Assembly (NCBI GenBank): GCA_903895005.1
Contig: CAITSH010000540.1
Location: forward strand, 1-11,914
Reading direction: 5' to 3'
From: an uncultured Pseudomonadota bacterium
GTDB lineage: Bacteria; Pseudomonadota; Gammaproteobacteria; Burkholderiales; SG8-39
DNA length: 11,914 nucleotides
Shown here: piece after piece, positions 1 to 6,064 of the stretch
Position numbering within the stretch: the first letter of the stretch is position 1
Layout: each line of letters begins with the position of its first letter
Made by a program: the position numbers and the translations under genes
The notes under the pieces: generated by a model
Seen by the model: the letters and a program-made list of their open reading frames with translations, nothing else
The model's database searches: none
Told to the model about the DNA's origin: nothing

Positions 1-337
1 CCTCGCTGGTGATCGACACCGGCTCATCGGGCTCCAGTCCGGCGTCCAGCACCACCATGGCGGTCATCAGCTTGGTGATGGAGGCGATCGGCACCACGGT
101 GCCCGGGTTCTTGCCGTACAGGATCTCGCCGCTTTGCTGGTCGAGGATTATCGCCGCACTGGATTTGAGGCTCAGTTTTTGCGGGGTGGCCTCGGCCGCG
201 GGACGCTTGGTCTTCGCTTTGGCATGAGTCTTCGTCGCTGTGGCAGCATGGCCTGCGCCGGTCCATGCCATAGCGGACAAGGCAAAAAAGGCCAGCGTGG
301 CAAGACGCGCAGAAAGACTGCGTTTTAGCGGACACAT
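1..337 (-). CDS. D-alanyl-D-alanine carboxypeptidase/endopeptidase (peptidase S11), 5' part, truncated by window edge
   Basis: This is the first 112 codons of a low-molecular-weight penicillin-binding protein that trims peptidoglycan peptide cross-links or stem peptides in the periplasm. The product begins MCPLKRSLSARLATLAFFAL, a Sec-type signal peptide with basic residues followed by a hydrophobic stretch to about residue 30. A Lys/Ala/Thr-rich linker (about residues 33-55) follows, and then the start of the S11 domain. The SxxK motif of the family is visible as SITK, with nucleophile Ser86 and Lys89, inside a typical context (PIASITKLMTAMVVLDA). The SxN and KTG motifs would lie beyond base 1. 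I chose the ATG at 337 because GGGGAG lies at 354-349, 11 nt upstream, and the signal peptide begins right there. It could be a PbpG (PBP7)-like endopeptidase or a DacA-like carboxypeptidase; the visible part does not separate them. It has no evident link to the dioxygenase genes, although it lies on the same strand downstream of them. Confidence 0.9.
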   Translation of the reverse strand, partial: MCPLKRSLSARLATLAFFALSAMAWTGAGHAATATKTHAKAKTKRPAAEATPQKLSLKSSAAIILDQQSGEILYGKNPGTVVPIASITKLMTAMVVLDAGLEPDEPVSITSE

Positions 338-478
338 CAAGGCGAACTCTCCCCGCAGAAGTTGCGTGAAGTGTAGCCACCAAAAGCGCTTTATGCAAGA
401 AAAATAAGAAGATAGCGCAGGATGCTCATGCACGCTTGCAACAGCGTTTATGCGTTTGTAATCAGCAGATCAAGGCGC

Positions 479-979
479 TCAAAACAGGATCGCCAGTCCA
501 TCCAGGTCGGACTCGGAATTCACCAGGTCGACGCGTTTTGCGGCGATCAGCCAGCCCTCAGCGCCGGCGCGCAGCCGGTGCTCGCACAGCGCGCCAAAGA
601 TACGCTGGCGTTCGGGGCGAAACTCAATTAGCACCAGCGTCGAGTTCACGGTCAGCTCGTCGCTCGCCTTTTCACTTGGTGACACGATCACGTTACCAAC
701 CTGGTGGATGGTCCTCGCCCGCGGCGTGCGCGCATGGGCGCGCGGATGCTGGTACTGGCGAACACGCGCCTCGAGCAGTGTGCGGTCGTCGTACAAGATG
801 GAACAGGTCTCAAAGGGGTCGGCCTGCCCCTGTTCCAGGGGCAGCCAATAGGTGGCGTCGGCGGCGAACAACGCCAGCCATTCGTCGAACCGTCCGCAGT
901 CGAGCAGCCGCGCCTCGTGAAAAAGAAACTGCGTCACCGCTCCAGCCGACGCATCCGGAACTGCAATTGTCTTCACCAT
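479..979 (-). CDS. Aromatic-ring-hydroxylating dioxygenase, beta (small) subunit
   Basis: The 166-aa product matches the small subunit of Rieske non-haem-iron oxygenases, an NTF2/scytalone-dehydratase-like fold that builds the alpha3beta3 hexamer and holds no metal. The N-terminal block is typical of the family: FLFHEARLLDCGRFDEWLAL, followed by an aromatic-rich strand (ATYWLPLEQG) and the DDR-Leu segment (YDDRTLLEARV). The usual length is 160-180 aa. The frame is open upstream to 1120, but that part overlaps the alpha gene. The ATG at 979, 2 nt after the alpha stop (TGA at 984-982), gives a family-like N-terminus. No strong Shine-Dalgarno sequence precedes it, so translational coupling to alpha is likely. 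There is no stem-and-T-run terminator in the 141 bp between this stop and the penicillin-binding protein gene, so transcription may continue into that gene. The subunit does not reveal the substrate. Confidence 0.9.
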   Translation of the reverse strand: MVKTIAVPDASAGAVTQFLFHEARLLDCGRFDEWLALFAADATYWLPLEQGQADPFETCSILYDDRTLLEARVRQYQHPRAHARTPRARTIHQVGNVIVSPSEKASDELTVNSTLVLIEFRPERQRIFGALCEHRLRAGAEGWLIAAKRVDLVNSESDLDGLAILF

Positions 980-981
980 GT

Positions 982-2313
982 TCAGGACTCCGCCGTCATG
1001 TGCCGCAGCCAGGCGGCAAACTGGTTGCGTATGAAAATCTCGCTGGTGCCGGTACCACCCCGGCGCGAACCGTCGGGTTCGGACTGGTCGCCGCCAAATC
1101 CACGCCCCAGATAAACCCATTCGGGGAGCTTCGCAGTCAACCCGCGCTGCACCCGCTCGTAGACCTCCAGATCATCGGTCAGCACCCAAGATGCGGTGCC
1201 GTTCACGACATTGGCAAAGGCCACGGTGTCGCGAAACATCTGCTCCGGCGCGCCTTTCAACTTGAAACAATAGGTGTAGACCACGGTGCGATCGACCGCC
1301 AGCGGATGGACGATGCGCAGTTGCCGGAACTGGCTCATGAACGAGGTGCTGGGATAAACGATGGTGTTCCAGCGCGTCACATCGAGAATTTCCTTGGTCC
1401 GTGCCTCGCCGTGAAGTGCCACCAGACGCGCGCGGTACTCGGCGAACACCGGGTTGTCGAGTCCGACCACCAAGCGGCTGTCCGAGTGGTAGTCGCCAAG
1501 AAACCCGTGGCCCCAGTCGGCCGTCCATACTCCGATGTTTTCCCAGACCTGCTCGGGCGCGCCATTCTGGCGCATCTGGCGCACGGCAATGTCGGCGTAA
1601 CGTTCCGAGCTGCCGGGGATCCCGGGGTCTGGCGCCTCGCGCCCGGCGAATACCGAGGAACTGTGCACATAGGCCGGGTGCACCCCGTCGAGGTGATTTT
1701 CGATGACAAGCTTCCAGTTGCCGTCGTAGGCGTGCTTGAACACGCCGCCCGCCACCTCGAGGTCGCCTTCTGGGGCGCGATCGACCAGGTCGTCAAAAGA
1801 ACGGTGCAATGGACCGAGGAAGTCACGCAACGAAGGGCCGGCTGCCGCCTGGGAGGCAAAAATGAAACCTCGGTAACTCTCCACACGAGGCACGCGCGCG
1901 AGCCCGAGCTCCGCAAATTTTTTCTCGGCGTCGGTCCCGTAACCCTGTGGCACCGGAACAACGCGCAGCGCCCCGTCGGTGCCGAAGGTCCAGCCGTGAT
2001 ACGGACAGGAAAACTGTTTCGCACTGCCCTTCGCCTCATGACAGACCAGCGCACCGCGATGGGTGCAGCGGTTAACCAGCACCTGCAGGCTGCCATCGGT
2101 GTGGCGCGTGACGATCACCGGTTCGCGCCCGAGCTGCGTCGTGAAAAAATCGCCGGGGTTGCGAACCTGGCTTTCATGTCCAACGAGAAGCCACGCCCGC
2201 CCAAAAAGCCGGTCCATTTCCAGCTCGAAAATTGCCGGATCGGTGTACACCGAATGATGGACGCGGTCGGACTGGACCAGTCGCGTCAGGTATTCCGTGC
2301 TGTGAACCGCCAT
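982..2313 (-). CDS. Aromatic-ring-hydroxylating dioxygenase, alpha (large, catalytic) subunit with Rieske [2Fe-2S] centre
   Basis: The 443-aa product is the catalytic subunit of a ring-hydroxylating dioxygenase, which adds both atoms of O2 to an aromatic ring to make a cis-dihydrodiol. The Rieske motif C-x-H-x17-C-x2-H is complete: Cys83, His85, Cys103 and His106 in this numbering. The mononuclear iron site is in the segment ENHLDGVHPAYVH, with Asp209 as the expected electron-bridging residue and His212 and His217 as ligands. The third, acidic ligand is probably in the late TDDLEVYERVQ block. Length is normal (about 430-460 aa). The frame is open to 2361, but GGAGG at 2325-2321 lies 7 nt before the ATG at 2313 and only 1 nt before the ATG at 2319, so 2313 is preferred. 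Overall character resembles oxygenases for aromatic carboxylates (benzoate, cumate or phthalate-like), but the substrate is inference. No ferredoxin or reductase gene is in the window. Confidence 0.93.
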   Translation of the reverse strand: MAVHSTEYLTRLVQSDRVHHSVYTDPAIFELEMDRLFGRAWLLVGHESQVRNPGDFFTTQLGREPVIVTRHTDGSLQVLVNRCTHRGALVCHEAKGSAKQFSCPYHGWTFGTDGALRVVPVPQGYGTDAEKKFAELGLARVPRVESYRGFIFASQAAAGPSLRDFLGPLHRSFDDLVDRAPEGDLEVAGGVFKHAYDGNWKLVIENHLDGVHPAYVHSSSVFAGREAPDPGIPGSSERYADIAVRQMRQNGAPEQVWENIGVWTADWGHGFLGDYHSDSRLVVGLDNPVFAEYRARLVALHGEARTKEILDVTRWNTIVYPSTSFMSQFRQLRIVHPLAVDRTVVYTYCFKLKGAPEQMFRDTVAFANVVNGTASWVLTDDLEVYERVQRGLTAKLPEWVYLGRGFGGDQSEPDGSRRGGTGTSEIFIRNQFAAWLRHMTAES

Positions 2314-2320
2314 ACTCATA

Positions 2321-2325
2321 CCTCC
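2321..2325 (-). promoter_or_regulatory. Ribosome binding site GGAGG that decides the dioxygenase alpha start
   Basis: On the minus strand GGAGG is followed by TATGAGT and then ATGGCG. The spacing is 7 nt to the ATG at 2313 but only 1 nt to the ATG at 2319, so the second ATG is the likely start. Confidence 0.7.
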
Positions 2326-2397
2326 GGCTGCCGCACCCTGGCGCGGCCTCCTTGGATGCACCCCGGCGCGCGTTCGGGCACGGCGGCGGTGCGCAGA

Positions 2398-2425
2398 TTG
2401 ACAAACGAATGATGTTCATTATTAT
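2398..2425 (+). promoter_or_regulatory. Strong sigma70-type promoter for the aldolase/Bug/TetR/SBP operon
   Basis: A perfect -35 box TTGACA (2398-2403) is followed by a 16-bp spacer and a -10 box TATTAT (2420-2425, five of six consensus bases). Transcription should start near 2432, giving a leader of about 138 nt to the ATG at 2570. Its position between the divergent dioxygenase and aldolase genes fits. A much weaker candidate for the opposite strand (TTGCGC at 2449-2444, 17 bp, AATAAT at 2426-2421) would drive the dioxygenase genes and overlaps this one. Confidence 0.65.
2408..2420. promoter_or_regulatory. Candidate operator: perfect inverted repeat AATGA-TGT-TCATT in the promoter spacer
   Basis: The two 5-bp arms AATGA and TCATT are exact reverse complements around a 3-bp centre. 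The repeat lies between the -35 and -10 boxes of the rightward promoter and touches the first base of the -10. A bound dimer would block RNA polymerase, and because the region is divergent it could also affect dioxygenase transcription. Short AT-rich palindromes of this kind are common targets of TetR-family repressors, and a TetR gene is third in the controlled operon. That pairing is inference. Confidence 0.5.
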
Positions 2426-2512
2426 TCGCCAACGATGCGGGACGCGCAAGTGCAAGCAAGCCTCAAGTCATACTCGCGACATGCCAGCCATCAGATAGAT
2501 ACGAGCGCAGAT

Positions 2513-2528
2513 TCCGGACATGTTCGGA
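2513..2528. repeat. Imperfect 16-bp palindrome TCCGGACATGTTCGGA in the leader
   Basis: Fourteen of 16 positions are self-complementary; only the fifth and twelfth bases break the symmetry. The central ACATGT is perfect. It lies about 80 nt downstream of the predicted transcription start and 42 nt before the aldolase ATG. It may be a second regulator site or a small RNA hairpin in the leader. Confidence 0.4.
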
Positions 2529-2536
2529 CACCGACT

Positions 2537-2558
2537 CATTCACCGCCACATTCACCGC
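2537..2558 (+). repeat. Tandem direct repeat CATTCACCGC (two copies, 12-bp period)
   Basis: The 10-bp word occurs at 2537-2546 and again at 2549-2558, ending 11 nt before the aldolase ATG. The spacing is close to one helical turn, as for paired protein sites, but it is also small enough to be a chance duplication. Confidence 0.45.
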
Positions 2559-2569
2559 ATCGGGGCAAC

Positions 2570-3346
2570 ATGACAGCACAAGCGATCCAGGCCGCGGCCA
2601 AACCCAATACAAGCTCCGCGGCGGAATGGCAGGCCCGCGTCGAACTCGCCGCGTGCTACCGGCTGCTCGCCCATCTGGGCATCAGCGACCTGACCTACAA
2701 CCATCTGTCGGTACGCGTGCCGGACGAGCCGGGAAGCCTGTTGATAAAGGCACCGACCATGATGTTCGAGGAAATCACCGCCTCGAACCTGCTGAAGTTC
2801 GATTTCGACGGTAAGCCTCTGCAGGACAGCCCGCCCCTGCGCGGGGGCGGCCTCGTCATCCATGCCGGCATCCTCAGGGCACGCCCGGACCTCAACGCTG
2901 TATTCCACACCCACTCGCCGGCCAACATCGGCGTATCGGCGCAAAAGCACGGGTTGCTGATGCTAAGCCAGCACGCGGTTTATTTTTACGGTCGCCTCGC
3001 CTATCACGACTTTGGCGGCTTTGAGTTCAACATGGACCAGCGCGACCCGCTGATCCGCAGTCTGGGCAAAGAACGCGTGGCCATACTGCGCAACCATGGC
3101 GCCTTGGTCTGCGGCCGCACGCTGCCAGAGGCCTACATCGACCACCATTTTCTTGAAATGGCCTGCCGCGGTCAGGTTGCCGCGCTGGCCGGGGGCGCCG
3201 ATGTGAATATCATGGATGAGGCTTTGTGCAAAACCGCAGCCGCCCAGCAGCAGGACCGGATGGATGACCCGGGCGCGGCAGCGGCCAAGGACTGGAACGC
3301 CTGCCTGCGCCTTGCCGACCGACTCTTTCCCGAATACAAAATCTAG
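2570..3346 (+). CDS. Class II aldolase/adducin-family protein, probable decarboxylase or aldolase of aromatic catabolism
   Basis: The 258-aa product has the class II aldolase (FucA-like) fold. Visible marks are NHLSVR (44-49), the metal pair His113-x-His115 in AVFHTHSPAN, the NHG turn (175-177) and His192/His193 near the place of the third zinc ligand. Aligning to L-fuculose-phosphate aldolase through HxH puts Gly94 where the catalytic Glu73 should be, so simple aldolase chemistry is doubtful. The same fold contains decarboxylases of aromatic pathways (CmtD of p-cumate, PhtC of phthalate), which would suit the divergent dioxygenase; this is inference. The frame is open to an ATG at 2435, but the extra 45 residues (His/Ser/Pro-rich) look unlike the family and overlap the palindrome and direct repeats. 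The ATG at 2570 follows a weak GGGG, and the helical start of the domain comes soon after. It is the first gene of the operon, with 64 nt to the next. Confidence 0.87.
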   Translation: MTAQAIQAAAKPNTSSAAEWQARVELAACYRLLAHLGISDLTYNHLSVRVPDEPGSLLIKAPTMMFEEITASNLLKFDFDGKPLQDSPPLRGGGLVIHAGILRARPDLNAVFHTHSPANIGVSAQKHGLLMLSQHAVYFYGRLAYHDFGGFEFNMDQRDPLIRSLGKERVAILRNHGALVCGRTLPEAYIDHHFLEMACRGQVAALAGGADVNIMDEALCKTAAAQQQDRMDDPGAAAAKDWNACLRLADRLFPEYKI

Positions 3347-3363
3347 ACAACACCGGCATCACG

Positions 3364-3390
3364 CCACCACCACCACCACCACCACCACCA
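3364..3390 (+). repeat. Trinucleotide microsatellite (CCA)9
   Basis: Nine uninterrupted CCA units lie in the 64-nt gap between the aldolase stop (TAG 3344-3346) and the Bug receptor, ending 7 nt before the ribosome binding site GGGAG at 3398. The tract is non-coding with the starts chosen here. Such repeats can change length by slippage. Confidence 0.85.
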
Positions 3391-3397
3391 CAGGCAT

Positions 3398-3402
3398 GGG
3401 AG
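3398..3402 (+). promoter_or_regulatory. Ribosome binding site GGGAG that decides the Bug receptor start
   Basis: GGGAG is followed by 8 nt and the ATG at 3411. It overlaps the in-frame ATG at 3396, which therefore lacks a site of its own. The choice of 3411 puts the signal peptide at the very N-terminus. Confidence 0.7.
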
Positions 3403-3410
3403 AACCCGTC

Positions 3411-4388
3411 ATGCAGAAATGGATCAAGCGCATCCTGACACTCGTCTTGTTCACGCTGCCGGCGCTTACGGCCATGGCGCAATCGGACGCGGGCTTTCCG
3501 TCTCGCCCCATCCGACTGGTCGTGCCCTTTGGCGCGGGCGGCGGCAATGACCTCCTGGCGCGCGTCATCGGCCAGAACCTGCTGGCCAAGTGGGGCCAGC
3601 CGGTGCTGGTCGAGAACAAACCGGGTGCCGGCGGCAACATTGGCGCCGAATTCGTCGCCAAGTCGGCGCCGGACGGCTACACGCTGCTACTCGCCACCAA
3701 CACGCTGACCATCAATCCGGCGATGTTCCTGAAAATGCCCTTCGACGTGCGCCAGGATTTCGCCCCGGTCGCGCTCGCCGCGGCAACGCCCTTCGTGCTG
3801 CTGGTAAGCAACGACCTCCCGGTGAAATCAGTGCGCGAACTGATTGCTCACGCCCGCGAAAAGCCCGGTGCGCTGAGCTACGCGAGCGTGGGCATAGGCA
3901 CACCGCACCACCTGGGAATGGAATTATTCAAGAATCTCACCGGCACCGACATCGTGCATGTGCCCTACAAGGGATCGGTCGCGGCACTCACCGACCTTGC
4001 CAGCGGCCGCGTGCAGGTCATGCTCGCGTCGATCAACGCAGCGATCCCGCTGATGCAGGCAGGCAAGTTGCGGGCCCTTGCCATCGCCGAGCCAAAACGC
4101 ATCGACAGCGCGCGCGACCTGCCTACGGTGATAGAAGCAGGTGTGCCCGGTTACCAGATCACCGCTTGGTATGCCATATTTGCGCCGGCGCGCACGCCAC
4201 CGGACATCGTGCGCAAGCTCGGAGATGAAATCCTCAAGGCCATGGGAGAGACCGACACACGGGACAGGCTGCGGCCCGCCGGTTTCGAAATCGTCCGTGG
4301 CACAGCAACAGAGCTTCGAGCTCTGATCGCCGCCGACCTCGACAAATGGGCCGGTGTGGTCAAGGCCGCGGGCATCAAACCCGAGTAA
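3411..4388 (+). CDS. Tripartite tricarboxylate transporter (TctC/Bug-family) periplasmic substrate-binding protein
   Basis: The 325-aa product is a complete Bug receptor, a periplasmic venus-flytrap protein that binds small carboxylates and presents them to a TctA/TctB permease or to a sensor. It starts with a Sec signal peptide: Lys3, Lys6, Arg7, a hydrophobic core, and a likely cut after AMA (residue 23). The family blocks follow: FPSRPIRLVVPFGAGGGND (29-47), the ligand-site stretch VENKPGAGGNIGAE (67-80), APDGYTLL (86-93), SVGIGTPHHLGMELFK, and VPYKGSVAAL. Length is as expected (300-330 aa). No tctA or tctB gene lies in the window, which is usual for the many orphan Bug proteins of betaproteobacteria. 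It ends 3 nt before the TetR gene, indicating co-transcription. The ligand may be the aromatic acid handled by the neighbouring enzymes, but nothing in the sequence proves it. Confidence 0.93.
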   Translation: MQKWIKRILTLVLFTLPALTAMAQSDAGFPSRPIRLVVPFGAGGGNDLLARVIGQNLLAKWGQPVLVENKPGAGGNIGAEFVAKSAPDGYTLLLATNTLTINPAMFLKMPFDVRQDFAPVALAAATPFVLLVSNDLPVKSVRELIAHAREKPGALSYASVGIGTPHHLGMELFKNLTGTDIVHVPYKGSVAALTDLASGRVQVMLASINAAIPLMQAGKLRALAIAEPKRIDSARDLPTVIEAGVPGYQITAWYAIFAPARTPPDIVRKLGDEILKAMGETDTRDRLRPAGFEIVRGTATELRALIAADLDKWAGVVKAAGIKPE

Positions 4389-4391
4389 TTG

Positions 4392-5027
4392 ATGGCGCAG
4401 ATAAAAAAGGCCGAATCACGCGAGGCCATACTGGCCGCGGCATTCGACTTGTTCGCGACACGCGGCTATGGCGCGACCACGCTGGCGGCGATTGCCTCAG
4501 CCGCAGGCATGTCGACCGCCAATGTGTATATTTATTTCGGCTCCAAGCTTGAGATCCTTTATGAGATTTACACGCCCTGGATGCAGGCGCGCCTCGAGGA
4601 TCTTGAGGCAGGCCTCTCGGAAATCCGCGACCCGCGCAAACGCCTGCAGCGGCTGCTACAGACCCTTTGGTGTGACATCCCGGCCGAACAGAACGGATTC
4701 GCCATCAACATGATGCAGGCCATCTCCACCGTCGCGCCAGACGACGGCTACAAGCCGACGCTGCTGCAGTGGATGGAACAGCGGCTGGCAGCGATGATAG
4801 GCGCGCTGCTGCCGCCAACGAGGCGCCGCACCGACACGGCCGCACTGGCGCACCTGATCGTGATGGCCCTGGACGGCTTCATCATCTTCCGCCATCTCGC
4901 ACCGGCGGGCACGCAACACGATGAGGTCATCAACACCATGTGCAGCCTCATCCTTGGCGCGCAGCCGCGTCCGCGCGCCAAGCGCGCGCGCCGCACCGCA
5001 ACCGCGACGCCGAAAAACCGCTCATAA
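4392..5027 (+). CDS. TetR/AcrR-family transcriptional regulator
   Basis: The 211-aa product has a normal TetR layout. The N-terminal DNA-binding domain (about 8-55) reads REAILAAAFDLFATRGYGAT, followed by the helix-turn-helix TTLAAIASAAGMSTANVY and the family block IYFGSK. The rest is a helical ligand-binding and dimer domain, ending in a basic, probably disordered tail (from about 192; RPRAKRARR). The ATG at 4392 lies 3 nt after the Bug stop; a TTG at 4389 is also in frame and would add one residue. No good Shine-Dalgarno sequence is seen, so coupling to the upstream gene is likely. Lying inside the operon whose promoter carries the AATGA-TGT-TCATT repeat, it is the natural candidate for an autorepressor released by the pathway substrate or an intermediate. 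That role is inferred; the ligand is unknown. Confidence 0.93.
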   Translation: MAQIKKAESREAILAAAFDLFATRGYGATTLAAIASAAGMSTANVYIYFGSKLEILYEIYTPWMQARLEDLEAGLSEIRDPRKRLQRLLQTLWCDIPAEQNGFAINMMQAISTVAPDDGYKPTLLQWMEQRLAAMIGALLPPTRRRTDTAALAHLIVMALDGFIIFRHLAPAGTQHDEVINTMCSLILGAQPRPRAKRARRTATATPKNRS

Positions 5028-5063
5028 TCCACCCAATCAAGAACCCAGCCACGGAGAAATACC

Positions 5064-6050
5064 ATGAACAGTCGCCGCGCCTTCCTGTCCACGCTCACCA
5101 CCGCCTCGGCCGCCCTGCTGCTTGCCAGCACGCCGGCCGCCGCGCAGCAACTGGAGGAGGTGCTCTATCTCCTGCCGGCACCGACTGCGCAGGTCGCCTT
5201 TGCCCCCTGGATGCTGGCGCAGCAGCGCGGCTATTACGCCAAGGAGGGCCTGAAGGTCACCTTCCAGCCGGGCCGCGGCGGCCTCGATGTGGCCAAACAA
5301 CTGGGCGCTGGCAACGGGGTCATAGGCGGGGCGTTTGGTGACACGCCCATCATCGCCCGGGCCAACGGCATTCCCGTTAAGTCCGTCGCCGTGCTGGGCG
5401 GCCGCTCAATGACACAGCTCGCGGTCATGGAAAGCTCCGGCATCAACAGCCCCAAGGACCTGAAGGGCAAGACCGTCACGGTAATGAGTTACGCCGACAG
5501 CGGCTACTACGCGCTGCTCGGTATGCTCGCCAGCTCCGGCCTGAGCAAGAACGACGTCGAGGCACAGGCGGCGGGACCGGCCGGCGTTTGGCAATTGTTC
5601 GCCGCCAAGAAAGCCGATGCCATGACCAGCGTCCCCGAGTGGATCGCCGAGGTGCAGGCCACCGGCGCGAAAATGAAAATCATGCCGGCGTTTGATTACA
5701 CCAAGAGCATGGCCCAGGCCATCCTGGTTTCCGACGATGTCATCAAGAAGCGTCCCGACCTGGTGCGTAAAATTGTCCGCGCCACGCTGCGCGGCCTCGC
5801 CGACATCATGAAAGACCCCAAGGGTGCGGTCGCCGATTACGTTGCCGCGGTGCCGGCCAATAAAGGTCGCGAGGCCTTTGTCGAAGAGACCTTCAAGCTC
5901 TACAACGCGTACGTGTACCCTGGGCAGGCGACGCTTGGTGCCATGGATCGCGAACGACTGGTTGCGCTGCAAAAATTTTACGTCGAACAGGGCATCGTGC
6001 AAAAAGAATCGCCGCTCGCCGATCTTTTTACCAACGAATTCCTGCAGTAA
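5064..6050 (+). CDS. NMT1/SsuA-like substrate-binding protein with a Tat-type signal peptide
   Basis: The 328-aa product is a periplasmic binding protein of the NMT1/THI5-SsuA-TauA group, which serves ABC importers for sulfonates, aromatic acids, pyrimidine-like compounds and others. The N-terminus NSRRAFLSTL fits the twin-arginine consensus (Arg4-Arg5-x-Phe-Leu), followed by an Ala/Leu core and a cut near AAAQ (about residue 28). The mature part has the family landmarks: WMLAQQRGYYAKEGLKV, the GGLDVAKQLGAGNGVIGGAF lobe-1 segment, SPKDLKGKTVTV and the hinge region VPEWIAEVQA. GGAG at 5053-5056 lies 7 nt before the ATG. It is the last gene of the operon, 36 nt after the TetR stop. No ABC permease or ATPase gene follows; the next gene is a convergent exporter. 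Some relatives of this fold are annotated 4,5-dihydroxyphthalate decarboxylase, but the export signal argues for a receptor. Confidence 0.9.
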   Translation: MNSRRAFLSTLTTASAALLLASTPAAAQQLEEVLYLLPAPTAQVAFAPWMLAQQRGYYAKEGLKVTFQPGRGGLDVAKQLGAGNGVIGGAFGDTPIIARANGIPVKSVAVLGGRSMTQLAVMESSGINSPKDLKGKTVTVMSYADSGYYALLGMLASSGLSKNDVEAQAAGPAGVWQLFAAKKADAMTSVPEWIAEVQATGAKMKIMPAFDYTKSMAQAILVSDDVIKKRPDLVRKIVRATLRGLADIMKDPKGAVADYVAAVPANKGREAFVEETFKLYNAYVYPGQATLGAMDRERLVALQKFYVEQGIVQKESPLADLFTNEFLQ

Positions 6051-6064
6051 ATCGCGGGCGGCAC

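Noticed and set aside
428..460. Short hairpin (ACGCT/AGCGT arms) between the beta-subunit gene and the penicillin-binding protein gene
   Set aside because: Only 5 bp of stem and no T-run on the minus strand, so it is not a convincing terminator.
436..2412. 658-residue open frame on the plus strand, antisense to the dioxygenase genes
   Set aside because: It covers both dioxygenase subunits, whose motifs are intact on the other strand. The translation has no recognisable domain and a composition rich in Arg, Ala, Pro and Gly, as expected from the shadow of a high-G+C gene.
2435..2569. N-terminal extension of the aldolase-family protein to an ATG at 2435
   Set aside because: The 45 extra residues are His/Ser/Pro-rich and unlike the family, no ribosome binding site precedes that ATG, and the stretch contains the palindrome and direct repeats.
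3216..3410. Upstream in-frame extension of the Bug receptor, overlapping the aldolase gene and including a poly-Thr run from the CCA repeat
   Set aside because: A receptor of this class needs its signal peptide at the N-terminus, which begins at 3411 behind a good GGGAG site.
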